A stretch of 64,000 nucleotides of DNA, taken from positions 1,441,146 to 1,505,145 of the forward strand of contig KZ111143.1 of the NCBI GenBank assembly GCA_002077045.2. The letters run 5' to 3'. Shown piece after piece: positions 11,382 through 22,682 of the stretch (position 1 is the stretch's first letter; each line of letters starts with the position of its first letter). The position numbers and the translations under genes were made by a program. Origin of the DNA: Rachicladosporium sp. CCFEE 5018 (lineage: Eukaryota; Ascomycota; Dothideomycetes; Cladosporiales; Cladosporiaceae). Below the pieces are notes generated by a model, which searched no databases, was not told where the DNA came from, and saw only the letters and a program-made list of their open reading frames with translations.

Positions 11382-12023
11382 GACGGACAGCGGAATGCTC
11401 GAGGCTCCAGCTCGATGAAACTACCTGTGCTCCTCCAGAACTCTCAGGCAGTCACTACCGATTGTATGTGGTCTCGGCAATTCTAGATACTACAGCAGCA
11501 AAGCGCGAGTGGCAATGCCATGAAGAGGCACAGGTCGATGTGTGGCATCGATTAGGACAATAGAACGGCACCCCTCTCACAGATCCGATGGACCAACCTT
11601 GATTCTCGCGGCCCGTCGCCACGGCACCCAGCTGCTATAAGATACCAAGTGGTGACCTGCGATCTCCCCTAGCGGAACAGTCTTCATCGCCAGAGATTAC
11701 TTGAGGTTTGACGGCCGTATCACAGCGCCCTTGCCACTGCGTCTACGTCAGGACTCCGGTATCTTCGAGAGAGAGGCCGAGGTCGTGAGTGCAGAGCAGC
11801 AGGAAATCGCGTATCTCTCCTCCCAGCACCGCACTCAAGATCGGCTGTCACGGCTACTATAATAGCGCATACGAGCATGATCCCATGCCCCTAGCAAGGC
11901 GGAGGATCCGAATGGTAGCAACAAGCAGACATCAAAGTACAAAGAGGTATCATCAATCTCACCCCCAAACGCCCCCGTCATCAATCACCCCATCTTCAAC
12001 GCCTAGCCCAAGCCATCCCGCTT
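11382..12023. other. Convergent intergenic region, 642 bases
   Basis: Lies between the stop codons of DPP4 and NDC80, so it holds the two 3' UTRs. A 123-codon plus-strand frame (11789-12160) overlaps the NDC80 3' end and looks like chance: low complexity, Pro/Ser/His rich, no family resemblance. Confidence 0.5.
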
Positions 12024-14412
12024 TCATGCAGCGTCCTCCTCAATCTCCATCGCCACATCCTCCTGATCTTCCACACCCTCCTGCTCAGCCATCTCGCGGT
12101 CAACTTCGCTCGCAACGAACTCTTCGTAAGCCTCCAAACTCCCCTGAACGTGGATTTTGAACTTGATAATATCGTTCAGCATCCTCTCAAGCTCCGTGTG
12201 TAACTCCTCGCGAAGCGCTGCGGAAGCATGCGTAAGTTGTTCGTATCTGAAACCATCATTAGCACTTTGCACTCCTCATAGTAATTGCCAAGAGGCAGAT
12301 TAGAGACTCACTCAAGCCCGACGCCCATCTCCCTCTGCTCCATCAACTGCACACTTTCGCTAACCCCCGCCCTCATCCGCCCCAACTCCTTCTCCAACCG
12401 CTCAATCTGCGCATCCGAGTGATCCTGCTGCTGCTTGCCCAAATCCCTCAGCGTGTCAGCTTCCTCCTTCGCAGCCCGGAGCCTGTGGTTAAGCGTCTCC
12501 ATCTCAGCGTACTTATCCTCGAGAGCTTCGCGGGACTTGTCGAGCATGTCCATCTTCTCCATGTCTTCTTGCATGGCAGCGGTGCGGCGTTCGGAGACGA
12601 GTTTTCGTAGGGTCTGGAGAGCGCGTTTAGAGGCTTTGAGGTCCGAGCGCAGGAGGTGTTGGGGGAGGTATCCGGACTCTGAGGAAGCGAGCAGGCGATC
12701 GGAGTCCTGGAGGGCGGTGGAGGACGTGCCAAATTGGGAGGCGGAGAAGTCCGGGCCGGCGTTGATGTTCAGAGTGAGCTCGTGGTCGTGGCCGTTGGCG
12801 TTTACGGCTGTGGAGGGGATGAGGCTGAGTTCGTAGCCGAGGGTGTTGTACGTGTGAACTGCGGCTTGGAGGTCGTCGAGTTTCGAGCTGGTCTCGGCCT
12901 GTTTCTTCGACGTCCGGTCTTTCGTCTCCTCGAGTCGGAGGGATGTGGCTTCTGCGCTCTTGTGGAGCCGTTCTCGCTCTGAGGTCATGCGGTCGATATC
13001 CTGCACGCTCAGGCCCTGCTCGTCGACTCTCCGTTGCAGATCGTCGCGGTCTGCTTCTGCCTCCTGTAATTCTAGCTCTGACTTCTCGATCTCCTGCAGC
13101 AGCAGCTGTGCTCGATTTTGGTACTTCTCCACCTTGCCCTCCATGGAAGCGTTGTAGTTCTCAAACTTCACTCGATCCTCCTCCAAGATCTTCATCTGCT
13201 CATCCAGCTTCGCCAATCGAGGTGCTGACTTGGCAAGCTCGTCAATCTGTTCTTGCAACGCCTTACTCTCCGCCTCCAGTTGCTTCACCTGCTCCACATT
13301 CGCCACATTCGCCTGCTCGAACTTCGCTGCCATGGCATCAACATGCGGCTGTATGCGCTGCTTGGCCTCCTCCTCGTCATCATCATCGTCCTCAATGGAT
13401 AGCCACTCCTTATACGCATCCGACAAGAACTGGAATGTAATCCTGTCACCACTAACATCGTAGCCCGCCTCCGCACATGCATCATCGAAAGCACCCTGCG
13501 CATACTGCTCCATCGACAGCGCCAGGTTCATCATCCAATGTAGCAGCCCAATGAAGTTCGGCCAGTTGTTGCCACTTGCTGCAGCCGCCAGTCCGGACTT
13601 TGAGATGTTCTTCTCGAACGGGTAGCGCAGCTGCTTGAGAAGTGGCGGTGCTTCGACATCTATGGCTTTTTGAAAGCGATATGCCGGGTCTATGCAGTGG
13701 TACATGAAACGGAAGAGCATCTCGAAGTCCTTTTGCGTGGGCGAATTCGTCCATTGCGGAGAGAGCGTGTGCTTAGTCTCTAGCTCGAAGTTCCGTTGCG
13801 AGACGAACTCGCCAATCTCTTGCGCCATCTGTGTGCGTGTTGCCAAGTTCCTCAATCGTCTGGGATCTGTGGGTATGCCATTCTGTGGCGGCGCTGTCGC
13901 GAAGAATGACTGATGACCCACAGGTCCGAAGCCAGCTGAGGGCCGTGCAGAGTACACGCTGCTCCGCCGTTGCGTGCTGTCCTGAAGCTGCTGCATGGGA
14001 TTTGCAGGTGTACTGGTGACGGGCGCATAACTCTTCCTCCCACTCGTGCTGCCCAAGAAGTTCGCCGTGCTCGGTCGCTGTACCGTCGAGAAACCCATGT
14101 CTGCCATGTTTCCTCCTGATGACGAGCGGCTAAACATGGGCTGTGAGGGCCGTCCAGGCGCAAGCGACATGCGCGATGCTGATGTCGTGCGCACATGCTG
14201 GGCTGTGTTTGGTGGCTGCTGATGGAAGTTGGCCTGGGACGAGGATCGCTTCATGGCAGATGCAGGCATTGGGATCGCGGAGGCATTGTGACTGATGCTG
14301 CCCAGCGTCTGTGAGTGAGAGTCAATACATGCGGCCCACGCGACTGCTGCAGTGGAGGAAGGCGCACCTCTCGCGGTCGGCGCACCGAGAACATGCCCGC
14401 TTCTTGCGACAT
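12024..14412 (-). CDS. NDC80: Outer kinetochore protein Ndc80 (Hec1)
   Basis: Three exons, complement(12024..12246, 12312..14308, 14368..14412), give 754 residues. Residues 1-150 are a basic, Ser-rich tail. Next comes the calponin-homology microtubule-binding domain (DPRRLRNLATRTQMAQEI, NWPNFIGLLHWMMNLAL), with the acid linker EDDDDDEEEAKQ. Residues after 330 are long coiled coils, ending in ELERMLNDIIKFKIHVQGSL, which pairs with the Spc24/Spc25 end of the complex. The 45-base first exon (MSQEAGMFSVRRPRE) is inferred: it splices in phase to TLGSISHNASAIPMP and fits filamentous-fungal Ndc80 N-termini, but its donor GTGCGC is weak. Without it translation would begin at 14269. The 3' intron (12247-12311) has GTGAGT and TTTCAG. 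Confidence 0.93.
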
Positions 14413-14789
14413 GATCGGTGGTCTCTGATAGTAGTGCTGAGTGCTTTGGTGCCTCTCAATTTGATGCGCCGGGTGTTATATGTGCAATGCGACAATGACG
14501 ATGCTCAGAGTCGAATCGCAAAGTCCAAGCGCGTCTGTCAACAAACCGTTGCTAGGTTCAGCCCTGTGATTTCATGCCTCAGGCATCAGGTCTCGAGTCA
14601 GCGGACATCGAGGTTCAATCAGTTGCCGATACATCGCCAGCCATCTCAAAGACACCCTTTTTGCTCTATCTGAACTGTACAGCAGATAACTATCACACTC
14701 AAGCCACAGTGATCGGTACTCGAGAAGGCGGACCACTCATCTTGACACCACGACAAACATCACGCACGACTGGCGACACCCTCACCACG
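14413..14789. other. Divergent promoter region between NDC80 and PEX14
   Basis: This is 377 bases separating the two start codons. The PEX14 frame stays open 72 codons upstream of its chosen ATG but encodes nothing conserved there, so I treat it as leader. Confidence 0.5.
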
Positions 14790-15860
14790 ATGGTCCGCGA
14801 AGACCTTATCGAAGGCGCCATAACCTTCCTTCAAGACCCCTCCGTCGCCTCCGCCCCAATAGACCAACGCATTGCCTTCCTCCGCTCCAAGAACCTCACC
14901 CAAGAAGAGATAGACGTCTCCCTAGCACGGGTAGGCCAGTCCCCAGCACCCTCGCAATCCGCAACCTACACTCCGCAACGGCAACCCCAACAACAGTATG
15001 GCTCCTATCCACAGCAACAACAATACTGGGCGCAGCCCCCACCGGAACCACCACGACGAGACTGGAGGGACTACTTCATTGTTGCTACGGTAATGGGCGG
15101 ACTAGGATACGGTCTGTACTGGACGGCGAAACGATATGTATCGCCTCTCATAGCGCCTCCGACACCCCCACAGCTAGAGCAAGATAAAGCCGGCATCGAC
15201 GCGTCCTTCGACAAAGCCTTCGCTCTCCTCGACCAGCTAGCCGCCGACACAGCCGAAGTCAAAGCCGCCGAGAAGCTGCGGACAGAACGCCTCGATGCCG
15301 CGCTGCTAGATGTGGAGAACGTCGTCAGCAAGCTCAAGCAAGCTAATGAGAGTCGCGAGGTGGAGAGCAAGAGGATCGCGCGAGAAGTCGCAGAGATCAG
15401 GGAGCTGGTGCCCAAAGCCATCGAGAAAGAGCGCGAAGGCACAGACGGACGCCTACGGGACCTAGGGACCGAAATGAAAAGTCTCAAAACCCTCGTCGCG
15501 AGCCGCATGGCCGGCGGCGCACCACGAGCCACACCACCCTTCACCTCCCAATCCAGCAAACCCCCCATTCCCACCAGCTCAAGCGCTGCCGTTGAGACAG
15601 AGGCCCCGGAGAACGTCGCAGCAGAGGAGCCGCCGAAACAGACCACCTCTGTTCTGCCCGAGCGATCGAACTCGAGTTCGCCGTATGGGCGTTTTGCGCC
15701 CGGGGGTAAAACGGCGCCGGCTATACCTGCCTGGCAGCTGGCGGCGAAGAAGCGGAATGAGAAGGCGAAGAAGGTGGATGCGGCTGTGGGGGCTGTGGGG
15801 ACGCAGGAGAGTGGGACGGCTACGCCTGTTGGTGAGGCGGAGGTGGAGGCTGGTGCATAA
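14790..15860 (+). CDS. PEX14: Peroxisomal membrane docking protein Pex14
   Basis: A single exon of 356 residues. The start at 14790 (MVREDLIEG) is chosen because the Pex14 N-terminal domain begins there; an upstream start at 14574 would add 72 non-conserved residues. Residues 1-50 form the helical domain that binds Pex5 and Pex19 (LIEGAITFLQDPSVASAPI then FLRSKNLTQEEIDVSLARVG). A Pro/Gln linker follows, then one hydrophobic segment (YFIVATVMGGLGYGLYWTAK, about 93-112) and a coiled coil (about 130-230). The tail is Ser/Pro/Ala rich. The protein forms the docking and translocation pore for matrix proteins at the peroxisome. It is divergent from NDC80, with no functional link evident. Confidence 0.95.
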   Translation: MVREDLIEGAITFLQDPSVASAPIDQRIAFLRSKNLTQEEIDVSLARVGQSPAPSQSATYTPQRQPQQQYGSYPQQQQYWAQPPPEPPRRDWRDYFIVATVMGGLGYGLYWTAKRYVSPLIAPPTPPQLEQDKAGIDASFDKAFALLDQLAADTAEVKAAEKLRTERLDAALLDVENVVSKLKQANESREVESKRIAREVAEIRELVPKAIEKEREGTDGRLRDLGTEMKSLKTLVASRMAGGAPRATPPFTSQSSKPPIPTSSSAAVETEAPENVAAEEPPKQTTSVLPERSNSSSPYGRFAPGGKTAPAIPAWQLAAKKRNEKAKKVDAAVGAVGTQESGTATPVGEAEVEAGA

Positions 15861-16554
15861 CTGAGGATCTAATATACCTTTGCATATACATGGTAGCGAG
15901 CAATTGTGCTGTACAGCGAGAGTCTGCAGGCTCCTTCTCCTGCTCATGTACATATGAGACCATGAAGGTCATCGTGCTCTGTGGTCGTCATGATAGTCCT
16001 GTGCATCAACCTGACTACATGTATAGGTCATATAGCTGCCGACGCTAGCCTGGGTCGCTCCTGCTGCAGATCCGGTTTGAGTGATCTTGATTTCTTGCTC
16101 TCGATCACAAACGCATCTTCAAACTCCGACCGATCGTTTGATTCGTTCCTTTACACGTCATCTTATGCCTCACTTCGTTGCCTGCCCGCCATAGACTTCG
16201 TCCTGTCTCGGCAGTTGACCGTATAGTGTTCCAGTCTTGGGCAGCAATGAAAAGTGGTTGGTCTTGGCGGCCGTTACGTGGGCGCGGATGTCGCTCGGTC
16301 TCTTGCGCAGCAACGTAAGGCTTCCTTTCAGCATTTCTTGCTTCTCGTCATTCTTTCGTTAGTACACTTTTGCATCGCATTGCACTCTTGAACCGCTCCT
16401 GGGGTTTGTACGTTCGCTCCCTGGAGCCAATTTTGCAACTCAGAGGATGCTCGAACACGGAATTCGAACTCGGATCTGAGCACTGCGGGTTATCACTGCG
16501 ATGCTGCTCTCACCGTTTACGGATTTGGCATCAATACGTTAGTCGACTGGCTAG
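15861..16554. other. Intergenic, 694 bases
   Basis: Contains the PEX14 3' UTR and the promoter of the DUF2235 gene. Pyrimidine-rich stretches near 16320-16380 are typical of fungal promoters. No supported coding frame. Confidence 0.5.
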
Positions 16555-18226
16555 ATGTCGCGCGTCTCTCGCGCCCCTTCACGCGCACCCTCCCGCGCAC
16601 CCTCTCGCGGCCCATCTCGCGCTCCCAGCCAAGGCCCCAGCCGCGCAAACACCACACGTCCTCGCGCCTCCTCCCGTGCAGGCCAGAATGGACCGCGACA
16701 ACGACCCAGCAAGCGCCTAGTCCTCTGCGAAGACGGCACTTGGCTGAATTCCGATGCTGGGAATTTAAAGGGTGCGCTCACGATCCCGAGTAATGTTACG
16801 CGGATCTCGAGGGCCGTGAAGGCGCAGAGTCGCGATGGGATTCCGCAGATTGTGTATTATCATTTTGGGGTTGGTGGGGGAGGAGGGATTGTGGATAGGA
16901 TTTATGGGGGGGTTAGTGGGGAAGGTAGGTGACATTTCTATTTTCTCGTCTTGTACTCTGATTGCTGCTTGGAAGTAGTGGCGATGGCGGCACTTATCTG
17001 ACTGCCGCTCAACAGGTCTCGCAGAAGTAGTGCGTGAAGGCTACTCCTTCCTCTCCTCCAACTACGTAGCCAACGACGAAATCTTCATCTTCGGCTTCTC
17101 CCGCGGCGCCTTCACAGCACGAAGCATAGCAGGCCTCGTCGACTACGTGGGCGTCCTAACGAAAGAAGGATTACCGTTCCTTGCAGAAATCTTCCGCGAC
17201 GTCAAACACCAACACGACCGCAATTATAGACCACGAAATCCAGATATCCCATTCCCTGATAAGCCAAGCGCCTCAGATCCAGCTTACGTGAAGGAATTGG
17301 TGAGACTGGGCTACACCCGGACTAACATTCCGATCAAGATCGTGGGCGTCTGGGATACCGTCGGCTCCCTTGGCACGCCAAAGATAGGCTGGCTGCATCG
17401 TCTTGGCCTACAATCTTCCGTCGAGAAGGAACTCTCATTCTACGACACTAGCTTGTTAAACTGCATGGAGAACGCTTTCCAAGCCCTAGCCCTCGACGAA
17501 CGCCGCTACGCCTTCCAGCCTGCGCTGTGGGAGAAACTCGAAGGCAACGAGACCACGCTACGGCAAGTCTGGTTTCCTGGCGCGCACTCAAACATCGGGG
17601 GCGGGTATGACGACCAGCAAATCGCCAACATCTCGTTGGCGTGGATGATCTCCCAATGCTCCCCTTTTCTTGACTTTGATGAAGACTACGTGCTAGACCA
17701 GCAAGACGCCACGGAAGACTATTACAAATCCCAAGGCGAGAGAATCCGACCGTGGAGTTTCGGGAAGATCTTCAACGGTATGGCGGGCTTCTATGCGTTG
17801 GGCGGGAGCATGGTCAGGACACCGGGGATGTACGTCGCTTACGATCCTACCACCGGCCGACCAACCAACGAACCGCTGCAGGATACGCATGAGTACGTTC
17901 ACGCCTGCGTACGCTCCCGCTTACGACTCGGGGGACCAGGGCTCGACGATAAGGGCAGGTATGAGTGTAAGGCCCTCGATGATTGGAAGTTGAACATCGA
18001 GAACGCGGCAGATGGATCTAAGCGGCCGAATGTGTTTTGGAAACTGAGATTCAAGGATATGGATGTTTCGACGCGGGTTATGCCCGAAGCGCCGCTCTGG
18101 GGGATTGAGAGGGAGTTGTTGGAGTATGATCCGGAGACTATGGAGTATGTTTTGAAGCCTTCTGCTGTGCGTCAGCGGAGGAGTAAGGGGAAGAGAGATA
18201 GTCGACGGGTTGAGTCGCCTGATTGA
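16555..18226 (+). CDS. DUF2235 alpha/beta-hydrolase (Tle1-like phospholipase fold)
   Basis: Two exons, 16555..16924 and 17016..18226, encode 526 residues; the intron has GTAGGT and CAACAG. The N-terminal 35 residues are a tandem repeat of the four-residue unit RAPS (RAPSRAPSRAPSRGPSRAPS). The hydrolase domain starts at KRLVLCEDGTWLN, where DGTW is the DUF2235 signature. It holds IPQIVYYHFGVG and the nucleophile elbow GFSRGAFTAR, with Ser152 as likely nucleophile, then VGVWDTVGSLG and the late motif VWFPGAHSNIGGGY with a likely catalytic His. DUF2235 includes bacterial type VI lipase effectors (Tle1) and many fungal proteins of unsettled substrate. No signal peptide or membrane segment is seen. 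It ends 121 bases from the convergent gene at 18348. Confidence 0.9.
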
Positions 18227-18347
18227 GAAGGGATCTACGTACCAGACTCTGGAGTCCCTCGAAGACGCAGAGGAGTCACTACGCTCAGAGGAGCCGAAGC
18301 ATCAGTCGTTCGAAAGGAGCTCTCGTGAAAGCATGATACGAGGCTGC

Positions 18348-19336
18348 TCACTTCACCTTCGGCCTCCTCACAACCACCATCCCGCTTTCCAGCAGTTGCC
18401 ACCCGACGCCACATTCCTTCACAAGAATCTCCCACTTCGCGCTCGCCGCCCTCTCCACGAAGCCTTTCTCGGCGCTCAGATAACTCCGTCCAATACACTT
18501 CAGCGCATGCGTCCGCATTCGCTCCCCCGCATTCTCCATGAGAGCTCTCTGATACCCATCTACAACCCGCTTAATCCGCCAGAATCGCACCCAATCATCA
18601 CTCACCAGCGCCTTGAGCACTGCGTCGACCCTCCTGGACCGCTGCCTGAACGCTAGCTTTACGGCATACGCGCCGCTTAGATCGTTCTGTCGACACGCAA
18701 GGTCAAGGATGCGGTAGTCCACGAAATCTCGCAACTCGGTGGGCGACAGCGGCGTGCGAGGGTGAATGTGGTTCAGCAAGTGCAGCAGGGGAGCTTGGTA
18801 GGCTTCCCATTGCCGCGTTAGAATTGCGGCTTGGATGATGAAGATGTAGACGCGTTGCGCAAATGTATCCGTGCGATGCGAAGCGACGATTGCTTCTCGC
18901 AGCTTGCGCATTGCGAGGAGGATGTTTGGGAGATCATTAGGGCGTTCGGTTGCCGAGGGGCGCTGGGTGAGTCCAGGGCGAGTGGTGTCGGAGGGCAGAG
19001 CGGAAGGGGGCTTAGGGGTAGCTTTTTGGAGTGACAGTCCTGTGAAGGCAGCTTCGAGGTCCTCGCCCGTGCCTGACGCGGCGCAGAATTTCATGTAGCG
19101 TGCGACGAGGGTGGTGTAGTAGGCTTCTTGGTTGCGGTGGGAGTTTAGTCTTGTAGCACTTCAGCCAGACAACTCAAGAAGCGAAAGCTTGATGTGGTGT
19201 ACCTCGTCTCACCCTTCGAGGGTAGGCCATAGGCGTCTAGTGGGTCGATGATCGCTGGCTTCAGGCGGTTCCATGCTCCTGATGGTCCACGGCGAGGCTG
19301 TGGACGGGTGCTGCTGTTGGGGTGTTGGTAGGCCAT
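18348..19336 (-). CDS. Uncharacterised helical protein, possible PCI/CSN8-type
   Basis: Two exons, complement(18348..19149, 19203..19336), encode 311 residues. The 53-base intron (donor GTACAC, acceptor ACAAG) is chosen because it alone gives a continuous reading (SKGETR then LNSHRNQEAYYTTLVARYM). The central and C-terminal parts look all-helical, with repeated aromatic and leucine pairs (RVYIFIIQAAILTRQWEAYQ, LLHLLNHIH, RDFVDYRILDLACRQNDL, WVRFWRIKRVVDGYQRALME). The pattern is like the CSN8/PSMD8/eIF3k group of PCI-type scaffolds, but that is a guess from the helical pattern. The N-terminus is basic and Pro-rich. It starts 295 bases from the divergent IZH-type gene at 19632. Confidence 0.75.
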
Positions 19337-19560
19337 GATCGAGGCGTGAGGATAGACTCGAAAGTCTCCAGCCTGTGATTCGCAGTGAGCGGCGCTCTCG
19401 ACCTCTGCCTATCACCTTACGGTGGACAACAAGTATCCAGTGGAAAATGAGGTCGAGTAGAGACGGCAACTTCTGCCGAGGCTTGGTTTTGGCGAATCGC
19501 AAGGAAGTGGCTCTCGTTCAACGGTAGGTACGCCCGTAGATACAAGGTAAGGTTCTACGA

Positions 19561-19567
19561 TATAAAA
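19561..19567 (+). promoter_or_regulatory. TATA-like box upstream of the IZH-type gene
   Basis: The sequence TATAAAA lies 65 bases before the ATG at 19632, a sensible position for a fungal core promoter with a short leader. Motif and position are the only evidence. Confidence 0.4.
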
Positions 19568-19631
19568 CGGATTCGCATGTGCGCGACAGCTTCCGATTCA
19601 TAGTCAACTCACGTTGTTTAAAGCTCTGATC

Positions 19632-20681
19632 ATGTCGACGAAGTCGGACGCTGGCTCTACGAGTAAGATCGTCACAGAGGCAGAGCAGAAGATCGAGTAC
19701 ACGCTCAATGTGCTATGGGACGGGCTCCCAGCATGGCAACAAGACAATCACTACATCCACTCTGGATATCGCCCACAATCGAACAGCTATCGCAAGTCCG
19801 CCGCCAGCCTCGGCCACGTTCACAACGAAACGGTCAATATCTACACCCACCTCGTCGGCGCCGTCCTCGCTGCCGTCGCTGCCGGCGTGCTACACATCAT
19901 CCTCAGACCTCGCTATGCGCAAGCGACGCAAGCCGATGTGCTAGTCTTCAGCTGCTACTTCCTCGGCGCGGTCACTTGCCTGGGTATGTCAGCTACATAT
20001 CATACCATCTCGAATCATTCGCAGGCTGTGTCAAAGTTCGGCAATCAGCTGGATTATATGGGGATAGTGTTCCTGATTTGGGGATCGTTTGTGCCGTCAA
20101 TATACTATGGATTTAGTGCTGAGCCGGAGTTGGTGAAGGTGTACTGGACGATGGTAAGCTTGAAAGTCGTCGATACCTATGGATTCCGAGCTGATCATGT
20201 TGAAGATCACCTCGATCGGCGCTGCAACATTGGTCGTGATAATGTATCCGAAGTTGAGCACGCCAGCCTGGAGACCAGTGCGAGCTGCCATGTTCGTCTT
20301 CATGGGAATCAGCGCGGTCGTGCCAGTGATTCATGGCATCAAGCTGTACGGAGCAGCGCAGATGAACCGTCAGATCGGGCTGTCGTGGCTCGTGGCTCAA
20401 GGTGTGCTGTACATCAGCGGAGCCGCGATCTATGCTGTAAGTTGAAGATTTACAGATCTCCTGACGCTTTGCTGACCAGCACACAGGCTCGGATACCGGA
20501 GCGCTGGCAGCCGGGCAGGTTTGACATCGTAGGAAGCTCGCACCAGATCTTCCACGTGCTTGTAGTGCTGGCAGCCGCCGCCCATCTGGTGGGTCTGCTG
20601 AAGGCGTTTGACTACGAGCACAGCTTCCGCTTATCAGCTTTGTCCGCATACGCCAACGCGAAGAAGTTCGGTGGCCCCTGA
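19632..20681 (+). CDS. AdipoR/hemolysin III-family seven-helix membrane protein (Izh type)
   Basis: Three exons, 19632..20153, 20206..20436 and 20487..20681, join in phase to 315 residues. The N-terminal signature GLPAWQQDNHYIHSGYR and the SxxxCxxSxxYH-like region (TCLGMSATYHTISNH) are those of progestin/adipoQ receptors. The metal-site residues are the His of SATYH, an Asp in LDYMGI and the C-terminal SSHQIFHVLVV pair. Seven membrane helices can be traced. Fungal Izh proteins affect sterol and zinc homeostasis and may have ceramidase-like activity. Intron 1 ends in TTGAAG, an uncommon acceptor, but it restores the conserved VYWTM-ITSIGAA reading. Intron 2 is GTAAGT to ACACAG. Which Izh paralogue this is cannot be said. 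Confidence 0.9.
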   Translation: MSTKSDAGSTSKIVTEAEQKIEYTLNVLWDGLPAWQQDNHYIHSGYRPQSNSYRKSAASLGHVHNETVNIYTHLVGAVLAAVAAGVLHIILRPRYAQATQADVLVFSCYFLGAVTCLGMSATYHTISNHSQAVSKFGNQLDYMGIVFLIWGSFVPSIYYGFSAEPELVKVYWTMVSLKVVDTYGFRADHVEDHLDRRCNIGRDNVSEVEHASLETSASCHVRLHGNQRGRASDSWHQAVRSSADEPSDRAVVARGSRCAVHQRSRDLCCKLKIYRSPDALLTSTQARIPERWQPGRFDIVGSSHQIFHVLVVLAAAAHLVGLLKAFDYEHSFRLSALSAYANAKKFGGP

Positions 20682-21436
20682 AACGACATGCGCCGAGTGA
20701 GGCCGGTGAGAACGAGGTTCCGGGTAACGGCCGTTATCCCTGGTGACCGTTGCGAAAGCTTGTCTCGGCTTGAGTCCGGGGTCAGATAGTGGCCACATGG
20801 ACATATCTTGACAGTGATACATCTGGAATATGATGGGCATCGCATGCCATATTACCGTACGTCTCAAGCACATATAGGCGGGCCCGGGTCCGCGTCCTGC
20901 ATCTTGTGCAGCAACAGTGATATGACAGGAGCTCAGGCATTCCGGCTTTGGCACACCCGCGCAGGAGATGATGAGCTCCACTATCGCATCGCGAGGCTGA
21001 GGGGTGATGGTCTGGGCATAAACAGATCGAAATGATATGTGGCCGAATTGAGAGACATGCAGTGGAGTGAACTCCTCGTCTCGAGTGACCTTCCGCAGAA
21101 GAGATCGGACAACATCAGCTTGCCGGACGGCCAAGCCATGTACTGCGAACAGCCAAGAGATATACCGCAGCGTGTCAGGATTTAGATTGCATAGATTGCG
21201 TCCTCAGCGCTTCGGCGTTGAGATTAGCGGAAAGATCGACCGGGAGCGAATGCAGAGGCGGGCCCTTCCATAGCAGGACGCGCGGTGCTGAATGCAAGCT
21301 TCGGAGGTCAAAGAGGCTGGTGTTGTGGATGCTCAAGCACTCTCATACTCGGCGTAGAGTGTCACAAGCCCATTGTCGAGGCTTCTGTAGATGCTCAAGT
21401 CGAAGACAGTAATGTGGAGAGCAGTACTGGCTGTAA
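20682..21436. other. Intergenic upstream of the first assembly gap
   Basis: No coding frame here is supported. Several short frames exist on both strands but none shows splice-linked or recognisable protein. It contains the IZH-type 3' UTR. Confidence 0.45.
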
Positions 21437-21981
21437 TCAAGAGTACTTGACATGTGACAGCTGTGTGACCCTCCGAAGCGATGTGGAGCAGCCAGCCGGG
21501 GATCTTGAAATAACTCCTTCGAACTTGAAACCAACGCCTCTCCGGGCTCTCCACTCGCCGACGGCCGTGATGATCTACTGCCACTGCGACGCCAGCCAAT
21601 GGTCGTGGTAGTCAGCGTCTGAGGGCGTAGTCCGAAAGCTATCACTCATCATTTCTCCGTGCCAGTATTGAGGTACTATTCGCGCCGTGGTGGTCCCTCG
21701 TTTGTTCAGCCCTTGGAGAGGAGTACTGCCTTATTGCCTGCTAGTAGCATCGAACCGCGATCCTCAGCCACCCAACTTAATCCCACCCTCACATCAACGT
21801 TCAGTCTCTGCGCCTGGACCTATCGCCGCGGGGGCCAAGAGAGAATAATACGCGTACGGCGAATATTGTGCGGTGTGAGCAGGACTGTCTTCGTCGTAGG
21901 CGGCGCAGCAGCGACGCTTGCGGAGATCGCGAACATGGCTCTTCGCCTGGAGTGATCTCAGTGCTCCCTTCGAGTCACCAC
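21437..21981. repeat. Direct repeat copy 1 (545 bases) at gap edge
   Basis: As far as I can compare by eye, identical to 22082-22626. It ends exactly at the run of N, and its partner begins exactly after it. This is the pattern of two contigs whose ends overlap but were joined by a fixed 100-N gap, so it is most likely one genomic copy. Confidence 0.9.
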
Positions 21982-22081
21982 NNNNNNNNNNNNNNNNNNN
22001 NNNNNNNNNNNNNNNNNNNNNNNNNNNNNNNNNNNNNNNNNNNNNNNNNNNNNNNNNNNNNNNNNNNNNNNNNNNNNNNNN
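21982..22081. other. Assembly gap (100 N)
   Basis: Exactly 100 N, a placeholder length, flanked by identical 545-base repeats. The true distance is probably negative (overlap). Confidence 0.98.
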
Positions 22082-22626
22082 TCAAGAGTACTTGACATGT
22101 GACAGCTGTGTGACCCTCCGAAGCGATGTGGAGCAGCCAGCCGGGGATCTTGAAATAACTCCTTCGAACTTGAAACCAACGCCTCTCCGGGCTCTCCACT
22201 CGCCGACGGCCGTGATGATCTACTGCCACTGCGACGCCAGCCAATGGTCGTGGTAGTCAGCGTCTGAGGGCGTAGTCCGAAAGCTATCACTCATCATTTC
22301 TCCGTGCCAGTATTGAGGTACTATTCGCGCCGTGGTGGTCCCTCGTTTGTTCAGCCCTTGGAGAGGAGTACTGCCTTATTGCCTGCTAGTAGCATCGAAC
22401 CGCGATCCTCAGCCACCCAACTTAATCCCACCCTCACATCAACGTTCAGTCTCTGCGCCTGGACCTATCGCCGCGGGGGCCAAGAGAGAATAATACGCGT
22501 ACGGCGAATATTGTGCGGTGTGAGCAGGACTGTCTTCGTCGTAGGCGGCGCAGCAGCGACGCTTGCGGAGATCGCGAACATGGCTCTTCGCCTGGAGTGA
22601 TCTCAGTGCTCCCTTCGAGTCACCAC
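22082..22626. repeat. Direct repeat copy 2 (545 bases), 5' leader of the DUF1765 gene
   Basis: Second copy of 21437-21981. It continues without break into the DUF1765 gene, so this copy sits in its native context. It includes a tiny upstream open frame (ATG at 22580, stop at 22598-22600, six codons) in the leader. Confidence 0.9.
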
Positions 22627-22682
22627 CCTGTGGTCGTATAGAACCACTGCAGAAGGTCATAGAGGACCATTTGGAGGAGGGC

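Noticed and set aside
11789..12160. 123-codon plus-strand frame downstream of DPP4
   Set aside because: Low-complexity Pro/Ser/His peptide overlapping the NDC80 3' coding end in antisense.
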